The notes beneath the pieces were generated by a model. The model was not told where the DNA came from. It saw only the letters and a list, made by a program, of their open reading frames with translations, and made no database searches. The position numbers and the translations under genes were made by a program. From Nematostella vectensis (Eukaryota; Cnidaria; Anthozoa; Actiniaria; Edwardsiidae): 64,000 nt of DNA. Location: positions 7,943,519 to 8,007,518 of the forward strand of contig NC_064036.1 of NCBI RefSeq assembly GCF_932526225.1, written 5' to 3'. Below are positions 1 to 15,600 of this stretch, in pieces (the first letter of the stretch is position 1; each line of letters starts with the position of its first letter).

Positions 1-134
1 ACTGAGTTTATACCGACCCAACTGAGTTTAAACTGACCAAACTGAGTTTAAACTGACCAAACTGAGTTCATACTGACAAAACTGAGTTCATACTGACCAA
101 ACTGAGTTCATACTGACCAAACTGAGTTCATAAC
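1..134. repeat. 20-bp tandem repeat at window edge
   Basis: Six to seven head-to-tail copies of a 20-bp unit of the form ACTGAGTTYAWACTGACCAA run from the first base to about 134 and probably continue outside the window. Copies differ by a few substitutions. On the + strand it lies past the last visible Smad2/3 exon, so it is probably in a Smad2/3 intron. Confidence 0.9.
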
Positions 135-635
135 AAATTGAAGCAAATCACAGCCAGCAGTTACAATTATAATCACTTTGTATTTCAACGTTTTGCAGTA
201 TAGCCCAGAATGTAATGAAATTTAATTAATACTACAGAAAACTTGTATTATCAAATGTAAACAAAAACAAAGGAATGATTGATTGGTACCATTCACCGTC
301 CAGGCCTACTTTTTAACAACATATACTATACACACACAAAAAAAAAAAACACCCATGCAGAATTTAAACTATTTTTTTAGTTTTAGAGGTGGACTTATCA
401 GGCTGTTTGTAATTTTGCTAAAAAAAAAAAACATTCTAGTTCTCTTCAATGGTAACCCTGATTTTATTTTCCTACTACCCCCTCCATGGTTAATTGCATC
501 CCCATTGGTCCAAAAATTTGAATCAGTCATGATTCAGAAAAATTGACATCCTCATTCCAGGACATATAGCTTTGGTCATCATCATATCTCAGTGATAGCT
601 AATGAATTTAAAGATACAATCCAATCTCTTATTAC

Positions 636-3118
<2,483 letters not shown>

Positions 3119-4345
3119 TCAAGAGCGAATCGTGAGCGTGTGTGTGTTTTATCACAGCCTAATTCACGTTGTTTTCTGCACAATCCGCGTAGAAATGAAG
3201 TTCCCTTTCGATCAAGTAGTCAGCGAAGCGGACAGGGACATGAGAACGAGGCTTGATTGACAGGTGTTGGAAGTGACTGACAAGCGTGGGAGAGCGTAAG
3301 CGTAATAGCACCAATCAGAAGCCTTTGAATCTTTGCCACACCTACGTTACGGACGCCGCATTATTTACCTTATCACGTGCTGGAAAATGCTAACTAGCGT
3401 GACAAACCCGCAAACCTTGCTATGTCACGCAAGCTCGTAACGAGTGAGAAGTCTGGGTCGGACAATTATTATCTTTTTTAGGGCTTGTTCCTATCCTGTA
3501 AAATAAAATAAGCTATTACATTAAAATCATTATTTTTTCTGTTGACATCAATAGCAAACAACGACCAAGGGGTGTAGACTGTTACCGGTATCGCGATAAC
3601 ATAGGAACCTTGCAAAAGAACCGACAAAAGATACCGAACCTTGAACAAGGCGGCGACGAGCACGCCCAAATACAGAGAAATAGCTATCTGAAATCTAACG
3701 AACTCTAGCGATCCTTATCTCATGGACGGAAATATGGACATTAAAAGGTCAAAAAGGGTTTTATCTTCTCACGCAAGCTAATTTAAACCTGAGGGTAGGC
3801 ACGTGTTATAAAAGTCCAGTTTGATACAGGTCGCGACATAAACAAACAAATTTGAGACTTTTAGGCAACTGAAAATCCTTCGTTAATAAACCGACGTAAT
3901 TAATGGTTCTTGGCGAGAACTTATAAGCGTGCTAGAGCCACGTTTTCTAGTGCGAGAGTCGAGAATTTTGATTTTGAAAAATTGAAGCAACGATAGGAGA
4001 ATACATGATGGGGTTTCTTATTGGCAAACATCAAAATGGACATTTTATTGACTAAAAAATATAAGCAATAATGCCCAGGTAAATGATACAGTAGTTTGTT
4101 TGTTGTCTGATCTCTCGGAGAACCCGTTTTGCAACTATAGTAGCTGTTGGAGCGTTTCTCTAAAGTGTAACAAGCAAAAGGAGCAAAGGCGATGAGCTGA
4201 TGAGCATTCGCAGCACCGCAAAATAATCGAATCGCCGCACGGCCTAAAAGTGAGCGATCATTGCCCTAATAATGTGCGCGCGAGCAAGCTCTTACTAGTT
4301 GAGGTTCATTTTACATAGAATGGCGGGCGTGTCATGTCTCAAAGC

Positions 4346-4592
4346 CAATGTGTAGTTCCAGAAAATATCTATACCCTTCCCCCAAGGAGGGGGGTGGAAA
4401 TTCCGGTGGGGTGGGGGTCAAACGACCAGGAATTTCCAGAAGGAAGGGGGGAGGGGGGAAAAGCCCGTTTTCCTTAACAACAGTTACTGTTTAATATTTC
4501 TCCAGGGGGTTGGAAATTCCAGAGGGGTGGGGGGTCATACCTCCGACCCCCTCCATGGGGGGGGTATGGATATTTTCTGGAACTACACAATG
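4346..4592. mobile_element. MITE-like element with 26-bp TIRs and 5-bp target duplication
   Basis: The left end at 4351 starts TGTAGTTCCAGAAAATATC and the right end at 4587 is its inverted complement with one or two mismatches over about 26 bp. The 237-bp element is flanked on both sides by CAATG (4346-4350 and 4588-4592), a 5-bp target site duplication. The interior is G-rich on one strand with an internal repeat of a TGGAAATTCC-like block and has no coding capacity. This fits a non-autonomous DNA transposon; I cannot name the superfamily. Confidence 0.8.
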
Positions 4593-5381
4593 TAAAGAAG
4601 CCAGAGGCAAAATGATAGAACTAGAAAGAATACAGACAAGCTGTAGAAAAACGTGGTCTGCAAAGTTGCGATGTAATCAGAAAAAATAAACACGGCTACT
4701 CTACATAAAACACCAACCTTGTGGTGATTAATTCCCTGAAAGCTAGAGGCGAGGTATAGGAACTAGATGTGCTGAAGTACTGAGTACTAAGTTACTTTGC
4801 GTAAAAAAAATCGCGTAAATTGGTTTGGGAAACCTGTCAGTCGCTGAGATATGTGTGTGTGTGTGTGTGTGTGGGGGGGGCACAAAAAAGACCGTCGAAC
4901 CTTCGAATGTGCGTTACATCACCGAAAAAAAAAAAGAGGCAATTTCCTTGTATTCAAAACATAACGACAAGAGCATAGGCAAATTCAATGTGACCTACGG
5001 TATTTAACTAGGGTATAAGTTTTTTCGCATGCCTACTAAAAACACACGCACACCCCCTCCGCTCCGTAAACATATCAAGATACTGGTGCCAATGCTTTGT
5101 ATAGTAGTAGGTATAGTAGTTTTTTGTGTGGTTATACGTGTAAGTGTATGAGGTAAGCCTTTTCAGTAGGTCACAGTACAGTCTCTCACCTATGACTTTC
5201 TGAGCTTTAGACATTCCTTAACCAGAAGAAACAAAAACTGGTGCAATCATAAACGCTTATGTCTAGAGAATTTCAGGTTTCTTAAAACAGGCCACTTTGT
5301 TTTGCGAAGGGGTTGTGTTCTCTACGCCTGATAAAAGCTTATCAGGTCCGTAGCCCGGATTTGGGGTATGGTGGGCGTGGT

Positions 5382-5742
5382 CACCAGTTTACTTCCGGAG
5401 GTCCGACGGAAACCTCAACCATTAAAAGACAATAGAATCTTAAATCCGCGCTATTTAACATGCCATCCGCTCTCAATTATCGATCACATCCTCAAAGGGA
5501 GCAACTGCAGAATACTCGTCCACAAAGAGTCAATTAGACTTCACGCCTCGATTTCTATAGAACGAGGCAGTAAATACAAGGAAAATGCAAATAAGTGGAC
5601 GGGTATTCTGCAGTTTAGTCCCTCAAAGAAACTTTCAATAGACATACTGCTTTCACTATTTTAAATTATTTTTAGCGTTTTCCGTTAAAAAAACATCGGA
5701 GATTGTTACGTAATCGACCGGACTGCCGGAAGTAAACTGGTG
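5382..5742. mobile_element. TIR-bounded non-autonomous element
   Basis: The left end (5382) reads CACCAGTTTACTTCCGG and the right end, ending at 5742, is its perfect inverted complement over 17 bp, with a weaker match continuing for about 8 bp. The 361-bp interior contains a 98-codon open frame without recognisable similarity, probably fortuitous. I do not see a clear target site duplication, so a MITE is likely but not proven. Confidence 0.55.
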
Positions 5743-6499
5743 ATAATGCGGCTTTAAAACATCCAAACATCTCATTGTAGTCAATTAGCTGCGAAGTACA
5801 TTCTCAAGTTGCACTCGCCCATCCGAGGGCCTGCTTATCTATTGGATCATGGGATCGTGGGAGAAAACCTCCAATGAGGTACTTACTATGCAGGTCAACA
5901 TACACGCCCAATATCACACCATCATATTGCATTTATTACATTGCCCAGCCTTTAAATAAAGTGCTTGAACAATAATCGCTTAATTTAAAAAAAAAAACTA
6001 ATAAAAGATCACTAAAAGAAATCCTGTACAAAAGATGCATAAGTAAATGTTTTTTTGGCCACTTTACTTGGAGGTTTTGACTGCGGTGACATATTTGCAG
6101 TGCGTAGCTCCGCTGTTCTTTGTGCGCGTGTGACCAGTCGTGTTTTTCTCTGTATGTTGATTTGATAATGCGAGTTTCCTATCTTGTATTTACTGTCTAC
6201 TGCTCACGCACTAACAGAATAAACCCTTTTCTAAGTTAGATTCAGATTTCTCTCTCACGACTGAATATCGACGCACGCTTCTTTAATCCTCTGCGAGACA
6301 GGGTACACCCCACACGATTTGAAGGTCCGCCCTGATGAAGGAAAATTGAGTACCACTGCAAGCTAGGACGAGCTACCTAAGAGAAAATGGTCCGCTAAAT
6401 AGGTAAACGAACCCCCTCCACCCCCCAGTCCAAAATCCAGGCCACGGGCCTGGGACTAGTTGTTATTAGTTGGAACGATAGGCCAAGCAACGCAAGTTG

Positions 6500-7400
6500 T
6501 ATGTAGGGGTAGTGTGGGTGTGTGTGGGGGGGGGGGGGGGGGGGAGTTGCAACCCTTCCCCTCGACTGATAAAACCTCCGCTCGATGGTTGCGGCCACAG
6601 TAAATTGGTGATATTCTTCGCATTTAAAACACAGACCAATACTTATAACCAGGCTCATAACATAAAATTTTGAATAGAGGGGAGGGGGGGGGGGGGGAGG
6701 TAGAGGGATATATATAACCAGTGTATCATAAGATGTAATCTGGAATAGAGGGGGTGGGTTACCTCTGACTCATAAGATGTTATTTGTAAATTTCTGTTTC
6801 TTTACATCAGTCTGTATTTTTAGTAAATGGGATATATACAACCAGGGGCCATAAGATGTTTTTTTTTTGGAATAGAAGGGGGAGGGGGTGTCTACTCTAG
6901 TAGATGAATATATATAACCAGGGGGTCATAATAAGACGTATTTTGGAATAGAAGGGGTGTCTACTCTGGTAACATGGGTCGGTAGGGTAGGTAGGTAAGG
7001 GCCTCATAAAAATTTGGATTCGCTTGCAAAACAAGATCAATGTTATTTTTGTTTCTAGTAGGTAGGTAAACGGGGGTAGTAGGCGAAGAAGAGGTGGTTA
7101 GGTGGGTTTTAAAATACTCAGGTAAGTTTGATTGGAAGGGAGGTAGATACGGTAGATTGATAGTTAATGGAAAGGTAGGCGGGTAGTTATGGTTGGCTGA
7201 GGGTTGGTCATTACGGTAGGTAGTTATGGTGGGTAGGAAGTCAGGTGGGATGGGTGGGTGGGTGGTACATCGGTAGGGTAGAGAGGTAAGACAGTTAGGT
7301 GTGGGTAGTTATGGTTAGGAAGGTAATAGAGTGTGTGTGTGTGTGTGCGTGTGTGTGGGGGGGTTGAAGGGGGGGGGGGTAGAAGGGGGTAGGTAGTTTG
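6500..7400. repeat. G-rich low-complexity region
   Basis: Long G runs (near 6526-6545, 6683-6700 and 7360-7380) are mixed with repeated GGTAGGTAGG and TATATATAACCAGGGG(G)CATAAGATG blocks. The latter form a loose 90-110 bp direct repeat (about 6703, 6832, 6907). No gene is supported. The + strand has G-quadruplex potential. Confidence 0.6.
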
Positions 7401-9550
7401 GTAGGTTAGCTGTATTTGAATGGAAGATCATAGGCGAGATTCTCTTTATTTCGAGGGGAAAAGGAAATTTCCAGAATGTAAGCGTTAAAAAGTTAACTAG
7501 ACCCTGCGCACAGGGTTGACTGGGATACCCGAGATTTGCAACTTGTTTGGGCCCTGTGTTGTGACATGTACGACAAAGATTTTACTGCCCACTTTGAATA
7601 TGATAAAATATATATAAAATCTAGTTTTTTATTGTAATTGCCATATCACAATACTGGGCAAGAAAGGTAAGATCATTATCTCTTCAGGTGTAGGGGGGGG
7701 GGGGGCTTGGACTTGTCCTATCTAATCTTTTGCGGTGTAAAAATCTTATGAATACTATCCCCACAGCAGAGTTAGCACTGAAATATTTTAAAGATATTTT
7801 AAAGATCAATAACACCACAAAGACAACACAGTTATCTAGATTTTATTGAAAATGTTCCAAAAAAATAAAATGACATTCAATGAGGGATAAAGGTATCTTA
7901 GGGAAATAACAAAACGCATCTAATTTTGTTGGTATTTTGGTGCTTACCAAACTACCCCAAAAATAAGCACCAAAGTACCAAAATAATTTTCATGATTTAA
8001 ATATCTTACACTACACATGACTACTGACATGTTACCTCTAAACAGATAGCAGCAGGCTTTAAACTTTTCTAGTACAAGATTTAAGTTACACATATGCTGT
8101 GCCTTATTGAAATCGACAGGTATAAAATTTGCAGTTATTAAATCGCAAACCGGGCCTTCGACTCCACAAATAATAAAATTCAAGATGGCGGCCATGACAC
8201 AGTTTTAAATTATGCAGAAGGTATTCTGGTAACCAGGCATTGCGATGACGTAGAACTGTAGGCTAGGTACTTCTTGTACGATAAATGGTTCGTAAGGTCG
8301 CAATGAGTACACTAAAAAAAGAGATATACAGTGGCGCATGGACTTCCTGGGCATTGTGCAATAATGCACGTTGTTAGGACCACGACGAAAAAAAAAACAG
8401 TTGCATTTTATAACTGGGCTACCACAGGTATCCTAGTAAAAATCACTCAGCTAGATTCTTCTAAAAAAAATGATTTGATCCTCGAAATACTTTCAAGGTC
8501 ATATGCAAGGATGCGAGACGATCGCTTACGAAATAATTAACACCGTCTGATATTCGGTCTGGTGCGGATGAAGTACCCGGTCTGTGATATCCGCTTTTTG
8601 CGCACAACGCTGCCGCCATCCATTTTCAAATGAGCATAATAAATCCCTCGTTGACACGATATAGCAGACATTTTAGACAACGCGAATCGCCTCAGACTCT
8701 TGAAGTAATATCGCAATAAATCATATGTGCAACCAAAGCATGCAGATGACAGCCCCTCCCCCCAATAGGTGCGCATGTCGACACTTGTGCGAGGGGGAGG
8801 CGTTGGTGGAAATCTATGAGTTGCGCAACCACTTCGTCATGAAAAATAATAGAAATTAACATCAAGATTCACAAGCAAGCTAAGAAATCACCCAAGGCCT
8901 CAACGTCTTATAATATACTAAGTTATCAATAATTTTATTTCTTCGCTTTTTTTAAAACGATAATCATCTATTTATTAAAGCTAAGCAGGCCTTAAAAGGA
9001 AGATAAGGCAAGCTTGTACACATACAGTACACCTTCACATGTGGATGCAACATAAGAAATTTTTAGGCATCTCGGTAAAATCGCGTGCCTATAACAAATC
9101 CCCTGCGGTGCCTGTCTTGGTTTGTTTGACGTAAACCCACACAGCCCCAGCATGTTTCAAATTGCAATCTTCAAAACACACGGGGATGCTAACCCCTTTA
9201 ACATTCGTCATATTTTCATTAATCATCCGAAAAAAAAAAATCAAACATTCAACCGGGTCGTGACAATTTTGTATAAGACACACCCACTTATAATCCTTTC
9301 ACAAATCCGCAGTACCACAAGGAAAACTAGTAAAATTATATCAAACTCAGGAAGTCTTACGTGCTTCCGAGCGAGGTGGGTGTTACAAGAGGACGTCTGG
9401 CGCACGCCCTGTCTGAAGGGATAGCACTGCAAAACCTGAAAACCCAAGAACGGGCAATGTGATCATACGCAGCATAGGCCTAGTTAGACTCCTATTCATG
9501 CGCGGGAACAGCCCAACACAATTTAATTTTCCCGAGATAGGCTCGTAGGC

Positions 9551-9640
9551 GTAGCTGGATAAGACACATACGTTACACCGCGTTCTTACCCGATGATTCG
9601 TCCTGTTTTGTATGCGGTTTTGGAGAAAGATTTTGTTGCA
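9551..9640 (-). pseudogene. inverted stray copy of Smad6/7 exon 2 with its splice donor
   Basis: Read on the - strand, about 90 bp match 11629-11715 of the Smad6/7 gene at roughly 90% identity. The copy starts inside the small linker exon, includes its GGGTAAGA donor, and runs about 35 bp into the following intron. No other Smad6/7 exon lies next to it, so it is an isolated fragment and not a second gene. It forms an inverted repeat with the parent about 2 kb away. Confidence 0.85.
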
Positions 9641-10694
9641 TGTAAAAGTAGACTGCTGTAAAGCCTTCGAATTTGTAAGGACTATGATCAAATCGAAATT
9701 TATTATCATAAAGATTATTATTGCCTGGCTGCGTGACCTAGGCCTATGACGTCATAGGATTGTAATGGCTGCCAAAGATATCATCAACAAGTTCATATCT
9801 CGACCTTGAAAACAAAAATCATAACCTGTCACGGTTATGTAAAATAGTTTGTCATAATCCTAGTCGAAGCACGACTGTTCTTGTCTGAAAGTCACTCATG
9901 ACTAAGCGACTAGCTGAAGGAAGAAATAACACTTCTTTTAACGTGTTTTTCGGCCCACGTGGAAAAAGAGACATTTTCAGACAATTCATTCTGTGGCCTA
10001 TATGGGATTACAAAAGATCCATTTGGCTGTTGCTGAGAGGTATTGATAACGATTCACGTGCCATGATTATTCAATGCCAGATGATGTCTGGTTTGGTCTG
10101 GTGTTGCGTCGGTCGCACCTCAAGAAATACCGGAAGAATATAGGCAGCAAAAAACAGCCGCCCCGATAATTAAAATCGAGCAAAAGTTCCGTGGGTAAAA
10201 TAACAGCGGTCGACTATTTGATTTATCTGTGCGATATGTTTTCGTGATATATGCTACAAAAATAGAAGCTTTCCAATAGCAATAATGTAACTCCTTTCAC
10301 TTGGCTGAAGTACGCACAGCGTGAGCACCCTACATGATTATTGAGGTCAGACTAAACACCTCAAGGTAGAATTTAGTCATGCCATCCCGAAATACTGCTT
10401 TGGACCATATGACCCTACATAACACTAGGGAGCAATTTAAAAAACACATACGTAGTTTAAGGGTCGCGTACTGAAAGATGGCAAAGGAAAGAGAAATACG
10501 TAAAAAAGCTGACTTGAAAGTGAAATCGAGCAGGACCTTTTCGAAATGAATAACTTATGCAAAGAATTCATTGTGATTCAAGTCAAGGGGTAATTTCCGC
10601 TAATCCGACTTGTTGTCCAATCACCGAGCGAACGTAGTTATTGAAGTCTATATTTTTGCCGCACGCTATCACACACACACGCCGAATGCCCGGG

Positions 10695-10826
10695 GCAAAC
10701 GACGTACTTTCCGTGTGCCGTTCATAATGCAAATGAGTGCGAATTCCGATAAAACAAAAGCTCTACATTTGCATTTATTTGCATTGATTCGCATTAGGAA
10801 CGGCACATGAAAAGTATGTCGTTTGC
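10695..10826. promoter_or_regulatory. long inverted repeat with octamer-like ATGCAAAT sites upstream of Smad6/7
   Basis: The arm from 10695 (GCAAACGACGTACTTTCCGT...) is mirrored by the arm ending at 10826 (...AAGTATGTCGTTTGC). Pairing is imperfect over about 50-60 bp and surrounds a short centre. Both arms contain octamer-like ATGCAAAT/ATTTGCAT motifs, the consensus bound by POU factors. It lies about 270 bp before the proposed Smad6/7 start. It could be a regulatory element or a small palindromic transposon; the motifs are visible, regulation is inference. Confidence 0.45.
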
Positions 10827-11097
10827 TCTAGTCGTTTGCCCTAGTCCTTAGACACGCCGACCTGTCTAGACAGACACGTGACCGTGTTGACCAATCGCGC
10901 GGCTTGTTTTCATATGTCCTGTAGTCGGCTTGCGGGCTGCTATGTGAAATGGTCGATTCAAGGCATTTATGATGCACGGTCTAGACAAGAAACTGACGAC
11001 TTAGTTTGGTTTGTTCGCATGTCGAGAAAAGGAGTGCCTTCCCTTCGCTGCTCTCATGTAACTTGTATGCTCTTCTCCGCGGCTGTGCCAATGGTAT

Positions 11098-12609
11098 ATG
11101 TTGAGGTCGATCACTCTGGCCCTCACAAGGACGAGTGCGTCTTTGCTCTGTCTAAAACTCCTCGAATTTACTGTCAATAAAGGCAGCGAAATAGCGGACC
11201 TTAAAACAACCACGCATTCAATTCTAAGGCGACTTCGAGATACAGAGCTGGGGCTGCTGCTGAAAGCGCTCGAAAGTCGCGGTGGTGATGTGTCAAGTTG
11301 CGTGTATTTCCCGTACGGCGAGAAAGTGTGTAAGCGAGTCGTTCACGAGCCCCATGTTGTACTCTACCGAACATTTCGAGAACCCAATGTTCAAAGCTCC
11401 AATGAGCTCAAACCATTGGCCATATGCTCTAGAAGAGATTCGACTGGTAAACGGGTTTGCATCAACCCTCACCACTACAGCGAAATCATTCAAATCCGTA
11501 AGTGCAAATGCGTGCGAGTATAAGGCCCTCGGTGGATTCCTTCAGTAACTTCGCAACCTATGCTTTTTTTACTTAATAGCAATGGTTATATTTCTCTTTT
11601 GGATCCACAGAAAGCCCCACGCCGGAGCTGCAACAAAATCTTTCTCCAAAACCGCATACAAAACAGGACGAATCATCGGGTAAGAGAGCGGTGTAACGTA
11701 TGTCTGATCCAGCTACTGTCTGATCAATTCTGCATGTTTTTGATTCTTAGGATTCGGCAGCAACTTTACTGAAACCCAGTCGACTGATTGCTCTTCCAAA
11801 AAGCAACCAAATTTGCCGCTTTCGATATCAGGTAAGGGTTCAATCTAAAGCTAAACCTAGGCAAAACTTATGACAAGTCGAAGCGGAAACTTTCCTCTTC
11901 GAGAGTCATAATTGAGTTGTGCCTTGACCAGTCGCTAACCTAGTTGCTCAAAGTAAATAATTCATACAATAAATTTGGTTGCCTGTACGGTCATGTTTTA
12001 GCTCATGCTAAGAGTTATTGTTCTGACTGCTTTTTTCTTCCCTTAGAATTATTCGAGAGCACAAGCGAATGGCCAAGCGCATGGTGCGTTGTAGCGTATT
12101 GGGAACTTAACGAATGTATAGGGCCATTCTATCATGGTCACCAGGACGTAATAAATATATACGAGACTTTACCCAAACCGAAAGGCTTTTGTCTAGCAGG
12201 TTTGGACAGAAATCAAAACGTTTCAGATGGAACCAAGCGCGCGAGAAATCACGTCGGTTTCGGTCTTCAGCTCTCCAGAGAAGAGGATGGAATTTGGATA
12301 TATAATCGTAGCGAATATGCTGTCTTTGCAAATGGGACCACTTTTCCATACGTCACTACTACCCCATCAGCGAGTCAAAATATTACGGTGACAAAAGTAC
12401 CACCGGGCTTTTCACTAAAGATCTATGACTATAACCATAGCCCCGCTACGTGCCGGACATTTGAAGGACCACAAAGTTGGAAAGTCCCGGAGAGTGTTAG
12501 AATCAGCTTTGCCAAAGGATGGGGTAATACTTCGTCGGCCTCATATAGAAGACCTGTGGTGACTAGCTGTCCATGTTGGCTTGAAATCCATTTCACTGTA
12601 TCGCGCTAG
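11098..12609 (+). CDS. Smad6/7: Smad6/7 inhibitory Smad
   Basis: Inhibitory Smad that would damp BMP/TGF-beta signalling at the type I receptor. Four exons are phase-consistent: 11098-11497, 11611-11679, 11751-11831, 12047-12609. The N-terminal half has the degenerate I-Smad MH1 (ADLKTTTHSILRRL, LLLKALESRGG, VCINPHHYSEI). The last exon holds the MH2 domain (WCVVAYWELNE, LQLSREEDGIWIYNRSEY, VRISFAKGWG) and ends SCPCWLEIHFTVSR. It therefore lacks the SSxS receptor-phosphorylation tail of R-Smads, as I-Smads do. The linker has SPTPEL where vertebrate Smad6/7 have a PPPPY Smurf-binding motif; no PPxY is seen. The ATG at 11098 is the first in frame and gives a short N-terminus; an upstream exon is possible. 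It is divergent from Smad2/3, about 8 kb away. Confidence 0.9.
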
Positions 12610-15600
12610 AGAAAGAAGTCTTAATGTATATTGTATATACCTAGCTAAGAACTTAAAATCCGTTACAAATAGAATTACAATGAAGAACTCACTACCACAT
12701 CGATCTAAAGTAAATCCCGAGGTAGAATGTGTACATTAGAATAGCTAGTCTGTTAACTAGCAAAGAATGAATATATTATATATTTTCACTGAGGTGAGAC
12801 CCGGTGAGTCCTCTGTCGTTGTTTTTTGTTGTACTTCTATTGCTTAGTTATCTTTATTCGTTGTCGACACGAGTTCGACACAGAGAAGTCAATTATTGTG
12901 CTTATATATAGTTTTTTTTTCTCAAGGATAGGATGTAGAATCAACGACAAAAATTCCGGATTTCTGGAGGTCATGAACTAATGTCTGGCTAAAAATCTTT
13001 CAGATGTATTTATGGTATTTTTGTTTGTCTGTAAACTTTTCGGTTCAGTGAAGCGAAGAACATCTGTGATTGTTTTAGAAGTCCACTATCACACTTACGA
13101 TCAGCTATTAGATTTTCCAGATAATGCAATAAAAATACACACACAAGAGAATAGTGGGGTGGTAGTTGTTCATGTTTTCTTTTATCAAAATCTTCCATTT
13201 GTTAGGAGGCTAGAGGTTATACCTTCCGTGTGATTTTCAAGGTGTTTTTAAGCGGAATTAAATTCTCTTAATGTCAGACAGCCATTGTTTGGAATTCACT
13301 GAACGGACACATCTCAGACTTATTGATGAATAATGTGATTTCCGAGATGCGATAGACATCAAAGCTTTCAGAATCCGAAGGCTATAGTTAACTAAATTAC
13401 ATAAGAAAAGTAAGACAGATTTTAATTGTGCGATTTCAGCAAAGTCTGGTATGATTTTTAGCACGTCTAGCTGCTGAAAAACATTTCGTGTGGACTATAT
13501 AATCAAACAATTATCTTTGTCAAAATTGTTGGTTATCAAAACACATGCGCAAGTAAAGGACAGCGAAATTCGTTCAAGATCATAATGGTTTCTAATAACT
13601 TTACTAAACTCGACCAACTTGCATGAAATAACTGCATCAAGGTTATTTATAGACTTTAGACTTTATAGACGAAAGAGAAAATGCGTTCGAATATTCAGTT
13701 TCTATTGCAGACGACACTATTCAAAATATTTTGACATTTTTTACGAAAACATGATTATTACACCAAACTAGTGATTGGCATTTATGGGCAAAAATCTTTT
13801 CTAAAAAGGGTTTTGTCTAAAACACTGTCACCCAATCCCAATGCAATTGTGAACACAGCATGATATCTGTCTAGTTTTCACACAACCCTTGCAATTAACC
13901 GATTATTTTTTACCATTTTCAGACATAATAACTTCTTTCCCAACATTCGCCTTTGAGGTTTCAAATGTTCTGGAAAAAAAATGCATAGCCACAAAGACAC
14001 AAATTAGCATATGGAGCGGATTGGTGACTATGAAATGTCTGAGAATAAAATAATACCACATGTTTTCAACAGCAAGGACTTGAATATTATTGACAGAAAT
14101 TTACCCCCGTTGGTCATATGGTCAACAGCAGTTTCGAAGAATTGAAAAATGGACTTCTAAGATTACCTGTCAAGAAATTACTAATAAGAAATTCCCTTTG
14201 ATGATATTTCTAAGAAAATATTCTACTTTTCTGAACACAACAATCCAGAGGGTCCAAAAACTCTTACGTTTTGACATGGCTCTCTTACAGATTAAGGGTT
14301 TAATGCCGTTGGTACAAGTGGCCTTATAGTCATTGAGGGATGCTGTCAAGAGTTGAGAATGCTTTGCAGTGACCTTAGACTAAATCATTTTCAACACGTA
14401 ATGCTCTTAGCTGTAAAGAACAGTAAAAAAGCTGAATAAATGCATACAAATCCTTACTTCTTTTGGTGCCAAACACTGAAAGGGCTTATTTCAATAAGTA
14501 TGCCTTATTGTGATGAGTAGATCTTGTCAAGCTGAGTAAGGCAGATCTTGTCCACATTCGTAATGCTACAGTCTCCATCATTTTATAGTTTGACAATTTC
14601 TAAATTATTTTCCACTTCAAGGCCCTCAAAATTAGCAATCAGGAGTCAATAGACTTAAATAAACAATGATTAGTCTACAGGGGGAGGGGGAGGGGGGTTG
14701 CTCTCAATACAAATCCAGGTCTCAATGTTTCTTTGTAGCCCCTGGCTCAGGAAATTGTATGTGCTTCTTGTTAAAAACAAGGAAGTATGTCTTGAATGGA
14801 AACAAAACCAGTTTTAAGTGTCTTGTTGGTGTTTAAGGTACTTATGACGAAAATGTTAAAACAATTGTTTTTTAGTTTCTTGTTTTTGTTTTTCACAATT
14901 AAGAAAAAAGGCGAATGGCATGTTTTAAGGCCCAGGGAAATACAAGCATAATTGGTGTATGGTAGTGCCATGATTGGGAGAGGGTTAATTAGTCCATCAA
15001 GAGGGTACAGACTTGTCCTCTAGTGTCTGTTCCCCTCACACAAATAAGAGACTTTGCACTAAGAAATCATGTGACTTTTTGGGTGCCAAACTTGTGGCAG
15101 CGAACTGTAATAACAACAAAAATCAAATTATTCAGTGCTTATGAATCACCCAAAAAGTTTCTTTGGCATATAAAGGACATATTTTAATTGAAAGATTATA
15201 GATTACTCTCTGGAGAAACGGGTACAGCCATTTCTGTGTTTATTTTGGCTTGTACTTGCCACTCAAAAAGCCATGGGATCTCTTAGCGCAAGTCCCCTAT
15301 TCAATTGAAAATATTGCTATAGCTTCCCCATATAATCTAATGCTTTCTAAACAAGGTATTTTGCTAGTCCCAAGGTGGATTCTCTGCCACTAAAAGAACC
15401 ATAGCAAAGGGTGTCTGAAACTTATGTAAACTGCTTCTTTTTAAGTCTCAACAGACTCAATTTGCGTACATAATTTGACACTATATTAGAGTTGATTGTT
15501 CACACACTTTTATTTCCTCATAGGTGATGGCCCAAAGGTCGATATAAGGAATGAAGAATTAAAGGCATAACACATGACATAACATCTTAAACGCCCACCC

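Noticed and set aside
9383-9709. Open frame on - containing the stray Smad6/7 exon
   Set aside because: It reads the copied exon in a frame different from the Smad6/7 frame; no gene.
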